From Hymenobacter profundi (GTDB lineage Bacteria; Bacteroidota; Bacteroidia; Cytophagales; Hymenobacteraceae): a stretch of DNA of 64,000 nt. Below, in pieces: positions 8,052 to 16,100 of the stretch. The position numbers and the translations under genes were made by a program. How positions within the stretch are numbered: the first letter of the stretch is position 1; the number at the start of each line of letters is the position of its first letter. The notes beneath the pieces are model-generated. The model was given only the letters and a program-made list of their open reading frames with translations, made no database searches and was not told the origin of the DNA. Location: contig NZ_JAHWGL010000003.1 in assembly GCF_019334315.1 (NCBI RefSeq), positions 50,939-114,938 on the forward strand, read 5' to 3'.

Positions 8052-10307
8052 ATGAATCAATCATTACTTCAAGTAAGCCTCCGTCAGAAAGCCGTTTATA
8101 TTCCTGCATCTGCTACAGCAACGCCGATTTTTGATGTCTCTCCTACTCTATCCGAGGCAACGGCTCTACTGGTAGCGAACCTGGCGAAGCTTGGCTTTGG
8201 GGTGTCGGAGCCACTGCTGCGGGCGCTGGAAGGCACTACCCCCGACTTTCAGGCCCAACTACTGGAAGTGGTGCGCGAGGTACTGGGCGTGGGCAAGAAC
8301 TGGACGCCGCTGGTAAAAGGCTGGGATACGCCCACGGGAGAAAGTCGGCTAGACCACGTGTTGACGTTCTTTGCCAACCTCTTCCAAACCAAGGGCACGC
8401 GCCTGCCCTGTGGCCATATCATCCCGCCGAACACCTTCCCACTGGCGCGTTATAATGGCTGCCCGTTCTGTGGCACGCCGTTCGAGTTTGCCGAGCTGGA
8501 GCACACCGGACAGGGTAGCAAGCTGAAGGTGTTCGACTTGTGGACTGAAAACGAAGCAGCGACCTTTCTGCGTGACTTGCTCGCATCGAAAACGGCTCTG
8601 GACGCCACGCAGCTTGACAGCCTGCGCCACTTGCTGGCTGAGCTGCCACTGCCCGCGGAAGTACCCATTGCGATGAAGGAGACGCGCCTGGCGGTGGTGG
8701 ATGCCTACGTGCAGTTGAACCAAGCCGACCGGGCACAAGCATTGTTTTCGACGCCTACCGATATCCTGCGGTACTTGTGGTACAAGAAAACAGGCTTTAC
8801 GCAACTGGTAGAGCCAAAAACCATTCGGAAGCGGCGCCAGAAAAATGCGCACTATCTCTGGACGGCAGACCAACTTGCGAAGGTACAGGCGGCGCAAACT
8901 CAGCAGGTCCGGGCGGAGCTAAAACTAAAATACAGCCGGCGCGAGGCGGCCATGGTAGCGCGTTGGCTGAACGAGCTGCCACAGAGCCCCCAGCAGCTCT
9001 GCGAAATCATGCACCCGAAGCGGGGCATGTGGGTGCGGTTCATCCGGGCGCTGCGGCTGGCCGAGTACAGCAAGCAGCCGGCCCTGGGCAAGCTGCGCGA
9101 AACGCTGGACGCGTTCTACAACCAGACCTATGAGGTGTGGCAGGGACGCGTCAACTATTTCCGGTTGCGGGCCGAGGCGGAGCCGACGTTTGCGCTGCTC
9201 AAGCAGCGGCCGGGGTTGTTTGCCCGTTCGCTGTTTGCCAACATGCTCTGGTTTGGCCCCGAGACAACGGTAGCGGCATTTGCCGAAGTGCTCGACCAGG
9301 TGCCGGCCCGACTGGTATTTACGCTGGCCATGTACGCCGAAGACTACTTCACGCCCGGCACCAAGCGCGTGGTAAAGCCCTTGGGTGGGAGTAGCAAGCA
9401 GATCAAAGCCAATCAGCAGCTCAACCACTACTCGCCTGAGCAACTGCAAGCCATGAAGGCGGCTGTGGTTAATTTGTGCTTGCTGGCCATGCAACAGCGG
9501 TTTGCGGCCCAACCCACGCCGCACCGCACGATGTACATTGACCCGACATTATTTAAGCTACCCGTGGCCATTGGCGACCGGAGTGACACGGTGCAGGACT
9601 TGCCAGCCGCCCTGATGGGTACTCGTTTTGCTTTGGAGAGCGAGCAGGTGCGCCTATTCATGCAATGGGGCGTAGGGCTACCCGCGCAGCACTTGGACAT
9701 GGATTTAAGCTGCACCATCGCCTCGGCTACCAAGACGGAATACTGTTCGTTTTCCAACCTAGTCGCTACCGGTTGCAAACACAGTGGCGACGTGCAGTAT
9801 GTCCCGGATCAAATAGGCACAGCCGAATACATTGAGCTGGATGTAGCGGCGCTGACAGAAGCGCAGGTGCAGTACGTTACCTTCACCTGCAATGCCTACA
9901 GCGCCGGCGCCCTCACGCCCAACCTAACAGTAGGCTGGATGAACAGTCAGCACCCAATGCGCATTGCCAACAGCGGGGTAGCCTACGACCCGTCGTGCGT
10001 GCAGCACCAGGTGCGCGTAACGCGAGGCCTAGACAAGGGCCTGGTGTTTGGGGTGCTGGACGTAGTACAACGCGAGATTATCTGGCTAGAAATGCCCTTT
10101 CAAGGGCAACTGGTGCAAAATCTGAATCTAGCGGGCGTGCAGACGCTGCTGCGCAAGTTGGAGAGTAAGCTCAGCATTGGGCAGCTACTCACCGTGAAGG
10201 CGCAGGCGCAGCATTTGGAGCTGGTGGAGGAACCCATGGCCGACGAGGTATATACGGTGGCCTGGGCCCAGAACACGGCGGCCGTCACGCAATTGTTGGT
10301 AGACTAA
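8052..10307 (+). CDS. RING/zinc-ribbon protein resembling the MXAN_6230/SCO0854 family
   Basis: Large 751-residue protein. A zinc-ribbon or RING-like pattern C-G-H followed by C-P-F-C-G-T lies at about residues 118-138. The middle is helical and charged (about 230-400). The C-terminal 200 residues contain a TerD-like stretch: HLDMDLSCTIAS..., FSNL, HSGDVQYVP, YIELDV, VGWMNS (about 560-650). This combination resembles the family named for MXAN_6230 and SCO0854, which has no firm function; this is from memory of the family and not verified. I chose the ATG at 8052 (MNQSLLQVSL); an upstream ATG at 7983 overlaps the region after the tRNA-like element. Confidence 0.6.
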   Translation: MNQSLLQVSLRQKAVYIPASATATPIFDVSPTLSEATALLVANLAKLGFGVSEPLLRALEGTTPDFQAQLLEVVREVLGVGKNWTPLVKGWDTPTGESRLDHVLTFFANLFQTKGTRLPCGHIIPPNTFPLARYNGCPFCGTPFEFAELEHTGQGSKLKVFDLWTENEAATFLRDLLASKTALDATQLDSLRHLLAELPLPAEVPIAMKETRLAVVDAYVQLNQADRAQALFSTPTDILRYLWYKKTGFTQLVEPKTIRKRRQKNAHYLWTADQLAKVQAAQTQQVRAELKLKYSRREAAMVARWLNELPQSPQQLCEIMHPKRGMWVRFIRALRLAEYSKQPALGKLRETLDAFYNQTYEVWQGRVNYFRLRAEAEPTFALLKQRPGLFARSLFANMLWFGPETTVAAFAEVLDQVPARLVFTLAMYAEDYFTPGTKRVVKPLGGSSKQIKANQQLNHYSPEQLQAMKAAVVNLCLLAMQQRFAAQPTPHRTMYIDPTLFKLPVAIGDRSDTVQDLPAALMGTRFALESEQVRLFMQWGVGLPAQHLDMDLSCTIASATKTEYCSFSNLVATGCKHSGDVQYVPDQIGTAEYIELDVAALTEAQVQYVTFTCNAYSAGALTPNLTVGWMNSQHPMRIANSGVAYDPSCVQHQVRVTRGLDKGLVFGVLDVVQREIIWLEMPFQGQLVQNLNLAGVQTLLRKLESKLSIGQLLTVKAQAQHLELVEEPMADEVYTVAWAQNTAAVTQLLVD

Positions 10308-10329
10308 TACTACTGTATAAAGGCTGCTG

Positions 10330-10400
10330 CGCGGGATACCGGCAAACGCCAGAAGGTGTCAGGACACACCCCGATTCAAACAGCGTTGATTTACAAAAAC
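10330..10400 (+). pseudogene. Remnant of a second integrase (C-terminal box)
   Basis: In one frame the sequence reads VSGHTPIQTALIYKN at its end, matching the final catalytic box of tyrosine integrases (compare LGHSKIQTTMIYAK of the intact integrase). No reading frame extends upstream to the rest of such a gene. It is followed directly by a terminator. It looks like the tail left by an earlier integrase gene. Confidence 0.55.
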
Positions 10401-10436
10401 GGCCCGGCTTCTCGTGAGAGACCGGGCCGTTTTTGT
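10395..10436 (+). terminator. Intrinsic terminator
   Basis: AAAAACGGCCCGG pairs with CCGGGCCGTTTTT around a short stem-loop (CTTCTC GTG AGAG). It directly follows the integrase remnant and probably also ends transcription of the RING-domain gene upstream. Confidence 0.8.
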
Positions 10437-10472
10437 GGCTAGCTGATACGGAGGTCATACTCCAGCCATACT

Positions 10473-10679
10473 CTAGCTATGCTTGAGGGTGGGCTGAAGG
10501 GCGGCCGTTACTTCGGCCACGGGTAGGCCCGTGAACTGGCAGAACTCGCCGATGCTCACGTCCGTGTCGGCGGGTTTGTTGAAGTGCTGGCGGATGCGCT
10601 GTAGCAGGCGCTTGGCGGCATCGTAGCCGGTGCCGCGCACCTGCGCTGCCTCCTTGGGACGAATGCTGACTTGCGGCAT
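10473..10679 (-). CDS. Small probable DNA-binding protein
   Basis: Basic 68-residue protein (MPQVSIRPKEAAQVRGTG...). The pattern of a short N-terminal helix, AAQVRGTGYDAAKRLLQRIRQHF, and a second helical segment IGEFCQFTGLPVAEVTAAL suggests a helix-turn-helix fold similar in size to excisionases of Bacteroidota elements. The family is not one I can name. The ATG at 10679 is preferred over a longer frame to 10754, which overlaps the divergent nuclease gene. Its position near the integrase end would suit a directionality factor, but that is inference only. Confidence 0.55.
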   Translation of the reverse strand: MPQVSIRPKEAAQVRGTGYDAAKRLLQRIRQHFNKPADTDVSIGEFCQFTGLPVAEVTAALQPTLKHS

Positions 10680-10752
10680 AAAACGGGGCTGTTTGGGGGC
10701 GTTTGGGAGTAACGAAGATACAAAAAGTGCTACTACCCTGTAGGTTCGGGGC

Positions 10753-11373
10753 ATGAACGCACTCCGAAATAGTCAATTTTCGCGCCGGCTTACGGGATTG
10801 TTGCTGGGCTTGGGCCTCAGTGGGGCCGTGGTGCTCGGCGTGCCGGATACTGGTACGGCACAACAACAACGGTCGGCCGTTGGTGCCGGGTCGGAAACGG
10901 CGCGGATGGTTCGAGTCATTGATGCCGACACTTACGACCTGCTAGTCGGCGGGCGGGTAGAGCGGGTGCGGCTGGTAGGCGTGGATGCGCCCGAGTTGAG
11001 CCAGCCCTACGGCCCGCAGGCGGCCGACTCCGTGCGGCGCCTGCTGCCGGTCGGACAGTTGGTGCAGTTGACGCGGGCTAGTGGCAAGCCAGACCTGTAT
11101 GGGCGCACGCTCGGGGCACTGCGGCTGGCGGCGGGTATTACCCCGCAGCTGCCGCGCCCGGTAGCCGTGGATTCGCTGCTGGTGGTGCGGGGCTGGGCGT
11201 GGGCCTGGGAGCCGGGGCGCACGACACCGCACCTGGCCGCCGAGCAAGTGGTGGCGCAAGCGCACGGGCGCGGGCTGTGGAAATGCGGCGTGCTGGAACC
11301 AGTGCCGCCACACGTGTGGCGGGGCTTTACGAGTAGAATCAAGCGGCTGTACTGGGGTGGCTGCCCCTGGTAG
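10753..11373 (+). CDS. Secreted thermonuclease-family (SNase-like) nuclease
   Basis: A 206-residue protein with an N-terminal hydrophobic segment (about residues 13-31) that looks like a signal peptide, followed by a staphylococcal nuclease domain. The catalytic pattern is present: VIDADTYDL (Asp57, Asp59), VRLVGVDAPE (Arg73, Asp78, Glu81) and DLYGRTLG (Arg118). It would cut DNA or RNA in the periplasm or outside. It is followed by a second small gene cluster on the same strand. Cargo role unknown; such nucleases are also carried by conjugative elements. Confidence 0.85.
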   Translation: MNALRNSQFSRRLTGLLLGLGLSGAVVLGVPDTGTAQQQRSAVGAGSETARMVRVIDADTYDLLVGGRVERVRLVGVDAPELSQPYGPQAADSVRRLLPVGQLVQLTRASGKPDLYGRTLGALRLAAGITPQLPRPVAVDSLLVVRGWAWAWEPGRTTPHLAAEQVVAQAHGRGLWKCGVLEPVPPHVWRGFTSRIKRLYWGGCPW

Positions 11374-11433
11374 GAAGTCGGTAACGAAAGCAGCCAACAA
11401 CTCTCTTTTTCTCACTTCTTACCTTTTTCCACT

Positions 11434-12177
11434 ATGGCACGTCAGACCGGCGTAATTCAAATCAGTGGCACCGTAGGCGGCGTGGTATTCGCCAAGGACG
11501 GCACGGTGCGCCAAAAACAGGGCTCCAACAAGAGCCAATTCAACTCCTCCGCCTCCATGCAGCGGGTGCGCGAAAACGCCTCCGAGTTTGCCACCGCCGC
11601 CAAGGCCGGCAAGCTGCTGCGCGACGCGCTGCGCCGGGTGGTGGCTCAGGCTTCGGATAGGTTGATGGTATCGCGCCTGGCACAGAAGATGAAGCAGGTG
11701 CTGAACCTGGACGAGGACTCGGACCGCGGCGGGCGCCAGATCCTGGCCGAGAACCTGACCATGCTGCTGGGCTTCGACTTCAACGCGGGCTCGGCCCTGT
11801 CGAGCACCTACTACGGGCGCTACGACGCGGCGCTAGACCGCGCCGCAGGTAACCATACCGTGAGCCTGGGCGAGATGAACCCGGCCCGCGACATTGCCGC
11901 CCCGCAGGGCGCCACCCACTACCGCGTAACGGGCGCCGTGTCGACGGTCAACTTCGAGACGGGTGCCTTCAACAGCGTAGACGCCTCCACGGCGGAAGTG
12001 CCGTTGAGCAACGCCCTGCGCCCGGCCGAGGTGCTGAACCTAGTCCTGCCCGTAGGCTCAGCGGATGACGCGCTGGTGGTGGCCGTGGGCATCGACTTCT
12101 ACCAGTCGGTGAACGGCAAGCTCTACCCGCTCAACTCCAATGCCTACAACGCGCTGAGCGTGGTGGCAGTGGGTTAA
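11434..12177 (+). CDS. Uncharacterised Bacteroidota family, MARQ-G-I-GT N-terminus
   Basis: A 247-residue protein without signal peptide. It begins MARQTGVIQISGTVGGVVFAK and has a conserved-looking helical part (RVRENASEF, LLRDALR, DRLMVSRLAQKMKQV, residues about 46-95) and a strand-rich C-terminal half ending in GIDFYQSVNGKLYPL. Proteins with this start are widespread in Bacteroidota and unnamed, to my knowledge. The next gene (12270) has a similar build and 93 bp separates them across a terminator. The pair is the only candidate for structural or surface proteins in the element. Function not known. Confidence 0.7.
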   Translation: MARQTGVIQISGTVGGVVFAKDGTVRQKQGSNKSQFNSSASMQRVRENASEFATAAKAGKLLRDALRRVVAQASDRLMVSRLAQKMKQVLNLDEDSDRGGRQILAENLTMLLGFDFNAGSALSSTYYGRYDAALDRAAGNHTVSLGEMNPARDIAAPQGATHYRVTGAVSTVNFETGAFNSVDASTAEVPLSNALRPAEVLNLVLPVGSADDALVVAVGIDFYQSVNGKLYPLNSNAYNALSVVAVG

Positions 12178-12189
12178 CGCTCTGGCTGC

Positions 12190-12225
12190 AACGGCCGGCC
12201 GGATACTTCCGGCCGGCCGTTTTGG
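12190..12225 (+). terminator. Intrinsic terminator
   Basis: Perfect 14-bp stem AACGGCCGGCCGGA / TCCGGCCGGCCGTT with a TACT loop, 12 bp after the stop of the preceding gene. Confidence 0.85.
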
Positions 12226-12269
12226 CCTAGTACTCTTCTTTCTTTTTCCCTTCTTAGTTTCTGAACGTT

Positions 12270-12929
12270 ATGGCTAGAACAGCCTATCAAAAACAAGCGG
12301 ACAGCCGCACCCGCACGGCCCTGCGCCTGCGCTCTCGCGCCGATGGCAAGGTGCGCAAGTATGCCGCCGCGCTGGTAGCGGCCCTGGTCAGCGCGGCCGA
12401 TGCCAAGGCCTGCCTAGACCGCGTCAACCTGCTCTACGGGGTGGACATCTCGCCCGAAACCCTGCTGGTGCATGACGTGCGCACGGCCGGGCTAGGTACG
12501 CAGCTGTCGAACCTGCTAGCGGCCAGCAGCCCCGGCGAGGAGGTGCAGCTCTTCAATCCCACGGCCAACGGCAACAGCGGCCTGGTGCTAGACAATGAAC
12601 TGGTGTTTGGGGAAACGGTGCTGGCGCTGCCTTCCGTGCCGGTCGACCCGGTGGAAAGCGCGCCTACCCCCGGCATCCGCGTGACGACGCTGCAGGCCCT
12701 GCGCATCAATGACTCAACCTGGAACATCGTGGTGCAGGCCAGCAGCCCGTCGGGTACGTATCATTTGGCCAATGACGCGTCGCCCTATGCCTACAACTTC
12801 GAGAACGAGCACGAAATGGCCTTCTCGCTGGACGGCATGACGGCGGGACAGGCAGTACAGTTTACTTTTACCGACTCGGTGAACAACCAAGTGACGCTGC
12901 AGCGGACGCTGACGCTGCTGACGATGTAG
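12270..12929 (+). CDS. Uncharacterised protein, paired with the gene before it
   Basis: A 219-residue protein. The N-terminus is very basic (MARTAYQKQADSRTRTALRLRSR) and resembles the start of its upstream neighbour in character; the middle is helical; the last 80 residues are strand-rich (TWNIVVQASSPSGTYHL..., VQFTFTDSVNNQVTL), suggesting a beta-sandwich. No catalytic motif seen. Very high GC and strongly biased codon use, unlike the AT-richer gene on its right, suggest it has been in a high-GC host for long. I do not recognise the family. Confidence 0.65.
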   Translation: MARTAYQKQADSRTRTALRLRSRADGKVRKYAAALVAALVSAADAKACLDRVNLLYGVDISPETLLVHDVRTAGLGTQLSNLLAASSPGEEVQLFNPTANGNSGLVLDNELVFGETVLALPSVPVDPVESAPTPGIRVTTLQALRINDSTWNIVVQASSPSGTYHLANDASPYAYNFENEHEMAFSLDGMTAGQAVQFTFTDSVNNQVTLQRTLTLLTM

Positions 12930-12945
12930 GACGCCGCAGCCCCAC

Positions 12946-12982
12946 AAAAAAGCCGACCTCCTTCCGGAAGTCGGCTTTTTTG
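12946..12982 (+). terminator. Intrinsic terminator
   Basis: AAAAAAGCCGACTT-type stem (AAAAAAGCCGAC / GTCGGCTTTTTT) with an inner TCCTTCCGGA, 16 bp after the preceding stop codon. Confidence 0.85.
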
Positions 12983-13027
12983 CGCGTATGGTTTTGCGAC
13001 TAGAGCTGCCGGGCGCGCTGAATAATC

Positions 13028-13178
13028 TAGGACATACGGGAAGGCCAGTAAAGAATAGTGAAAGCCGGTAAAATTGCTGACCATTTTCTCGTAGCTTATG
13101 CCCTTTAGGTAGTTGGAGAACCGATCTACTCGGTTGCGCTGCTGATAGCGCACTCAATCGGGCGGCAGGTAGTGCGGC
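13028..13178 (-). pseudogene. IS5-type transposase C-terminal remnant
   Basis: The minus strand reads ...PHYLPPD-stop-VRYQQRNRVDRFSNYLKG-ISYEKMVSNFTGFHYSLLAF. This matches the conserved C-terminus of IS5-family transposases (Y-x-Q-R-N-x-V-E-R-x-F-N-x-L-K, then a T-R-Y-E-K-x-x-x-N-F stretch) with a stop codon and a deletion of several residues. No inverted repeat or target duplication is evident. It lies between two unrelated genes and marks an old insertion. Confidence 0.6.
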
Positions 13179-13193
13179 TTTTCTTGTGTTCTA

Positions 13194-16100
13194 CTATGAC
13201 GTCATTACTTCTCGCATTACCTGCTTCAGATCATCATTACGCACAGTAGGGTCTTGCAGCAGTTCGTCAAATAGATCTAAAGCGGTTTGTACAGCCGGGT
13301 GTTGGGAGTTTTGATGTGGCAGCCGGGTATAGGCTTCTACAAGCACTTTCAGAATTGTGCGCTTAAAGTCGTAGCGTTTGTAGGTTTTGTTGAGGTGAAG
13401 CAGCAGCAGCGCCAGCAGCCTGATGCACGTTTCAGGATACTGCGTGACGCATTGTGCCAGATAATCAAGCAAAAAGTGCTCATACTCGATATAAGGGGCG
13501 CAAGTAGAAATATACTGTTCAGTTAAGCTTGTCGCGCTGGGCAACTCATTCACCGACAGGTGTCGGAATACATCATCTAACTCCCGAACTAGCTCCTTGG
13601 TCATTTCGGTGGATAGGAAATAGCCCATTGCCTCGAATACCACTGCTTCCTTTTTCCACTTACCATATCCTATTAAGAGCTGGTCCAACGTGACTGGTAT
13701 CATGGCGGGATTTAGCGCCCACATTTTCTGCAGCAACTCATGAGCTCCTGGAACATCATGCCCCCATTGCACTGCTAAAATGCGGGTAATCGTTTCGTGG
13801 GCTGCCGGCTCTGCCATTCCTTCGTGCAGTAAGCGGAAAATGGTTGAAGTATCTCGCCACACCAAGTACTGCAATGACCATTGGCCAGGAGCCAATAAGA
13901 TGTAGTCGTTACCAACGAGCTGTTCGAAAATTCCTACCACTCTTGCTTCAGGCAACGAGGTGCGCAATAACATAGCAAGGTGCGCCACGGCAGCGGAACG
14001 AATAATTAGGCTGCCTTCGGTGGCAACGGTACCCAGTAGTTCTACTACCTCTTGAACCTCGGGCTCGGGGAGACGCTCAGTCAAGAGGTTGTACAATTCA
14101 CTAGCTCCAGGCGTGTTTAACGCTGCCATTGTCAGATCCTGACGTGCACCTCGCTTACTTGGCTCCTCCTCAAGCTTGAAATTGCATTCCGCGTTAAGGT
14201 TCTGCCGGATGGTTTCCAGGTCGTGTTGCACAAATTCCACCGCCAATGGCTGATCTTGGTCGGATGTTTTGGAAGACGTCTTTCTCTTGAGGCGGCGGTA
14301 GGCCTCCTGATTCAGCAATTGTCTCTCGTAGGCTGATTCTACCAAAGGGGCAGCCATGATAGGATCCGCCTCGCACAACTCGGGCAGTAGCATGGCAATG
14401 CTCTCATCATTATTATCCAGCAGATAGGTTAAAAGCCCTACATGATCCGCAGGACGGTCTTTGATTAATCTATTAATGTGGTGACATAGCCCTGTGTAGG
14501 TACCTTCATCAGACCAAAAATCAGGCTTACCTTTCGACCGATACTTGCGCAATGCGCGCAACCAATTGGCTGGTGCCATCTTTTCTGTATTCCACCCACC
14601 GGCTGGGCTAGGCTCTCCAGAACGCCAACGCACTTTTGGCCCGGGCTCCTCTTCTACCAATCTTCCCCACCGACGGGCAAACTGCGCGAGCAGGGCTGCC
14701 TGCGTTGGGTGGTTCTCTTTCAGTCGCTCTTGACCCAACACCTGTAGATTATACAATGCATCACGACCATGGCGGCTGAAATAGACACGCTTGTTCTGGC
14801 GGTCGGTATACACCCCAACGTCGGCTATCAACTCATGAGCAGATAGTGCCTCTGTCAATTGTGTGCGTTGAACGGTGGTTATTTCATCCCACAGATGGGG
14901 CAACACCTTGCGTGTAAAATGCCCAACATAGCTACTGCGCGCAGCCCTAGTGAACCAGCCGTCTTTCAGAAAAAGCCGAAACAGCGAAGGAGCAAAGGAC
15001 GACGCGTTACCAGATGCGGCACAGAGCGCCATATTTACCAGTAAATCCGTGCGACTGAATAGCCACTTGCGCACTGTATGTGCATAGCTAGGCTGCTGCA
15101 GGTTAGTTGGATCTGCTAGGTATTTCCATGTATAGTGCAGAACCGCGCCATAAGGAGAGTGTGGCTCCTTGTCTCGTTCATCTATATCTATATGATCGAG
15201 GAAGTGAGGTGCTAGAAGAAGCGCATACCCAGGTCGGCTCCACGTATACTCTAGAATTTCCGGCACCCTGTAATGATTGCCGCGACGTATCCACGTACGC
15301 AGCAATCTGCTACACAAGCCAAATGCTATCTGCGAGTTGGTTTTCCAAAGAGCCTTAAATACCTCTGCTTGCAAATAGTCTTCGTGTTGAATACGTTGAT
15401 TATGATCCTCGTCGAAGGGTGCATTAGCCAATTGAGTAAATACCTTTTCTGATACCCAGTTTGGTCTGATAGGTGCTTGGTCCTGCAGAATTTTCCAGTA
15501 CCGGTACTGTTGCCTTTCGCTGACTTCCCCCGCAAAGGCAACATCGAACAGTTCAGTGAATTCGGCAGCGCTGGTTGCTCCGGCATCATCTAGTACCTTG
15601 GCAATCCATGTGTTCAGGTGGGGCCCTGGCGGCAAGAGTGACATTCTCGGGAACAGAAGCTCAGGGCCACGACGAGCTAAAATCCACAGCAGTGTATTGG
15701 AAACAGAGGATTGTTGTCCCATTTCTAATTGACCCACCTCAGCCGCTAAGTGTAGAAACAATGTTGGCTCGGCTAAGAATTCGAGCCATGGCCGATGGCT
15801 TACTGTTTCAATGAAGGGCTGAATCAATTTAGGATTAGGCACTATGCTAGTGCGGACTAACTCTATTTCGGCAGCCTCAGGTAGTGCCTGAGTAGCTAGG
15901 AATTGAGCAATAAGCAGTTTGACATGAAAACGACAAGCTGGGGAGTCGAGAAGTTGCCTGATCTGCTGCAGGTAAGTATCAGGATCCTGCCCGCGTAGGA
16001 ATACTAAAACCTGCTGAATCAACGAGCGGAAAAATAAGCCCTGACCAGAGTTCAGGACAAAATCTGATAACGCCTGGCCTTTCGCAACAAACTGCTTGGC

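Noticed and set aside
7866..8060. Minus-strand frame containing GWIRTNDP
   Set aside because: This peptide is the usual antisense translation of a tRNA 3' half; here it comes from the tRNA-like sequence at 7811-7923.
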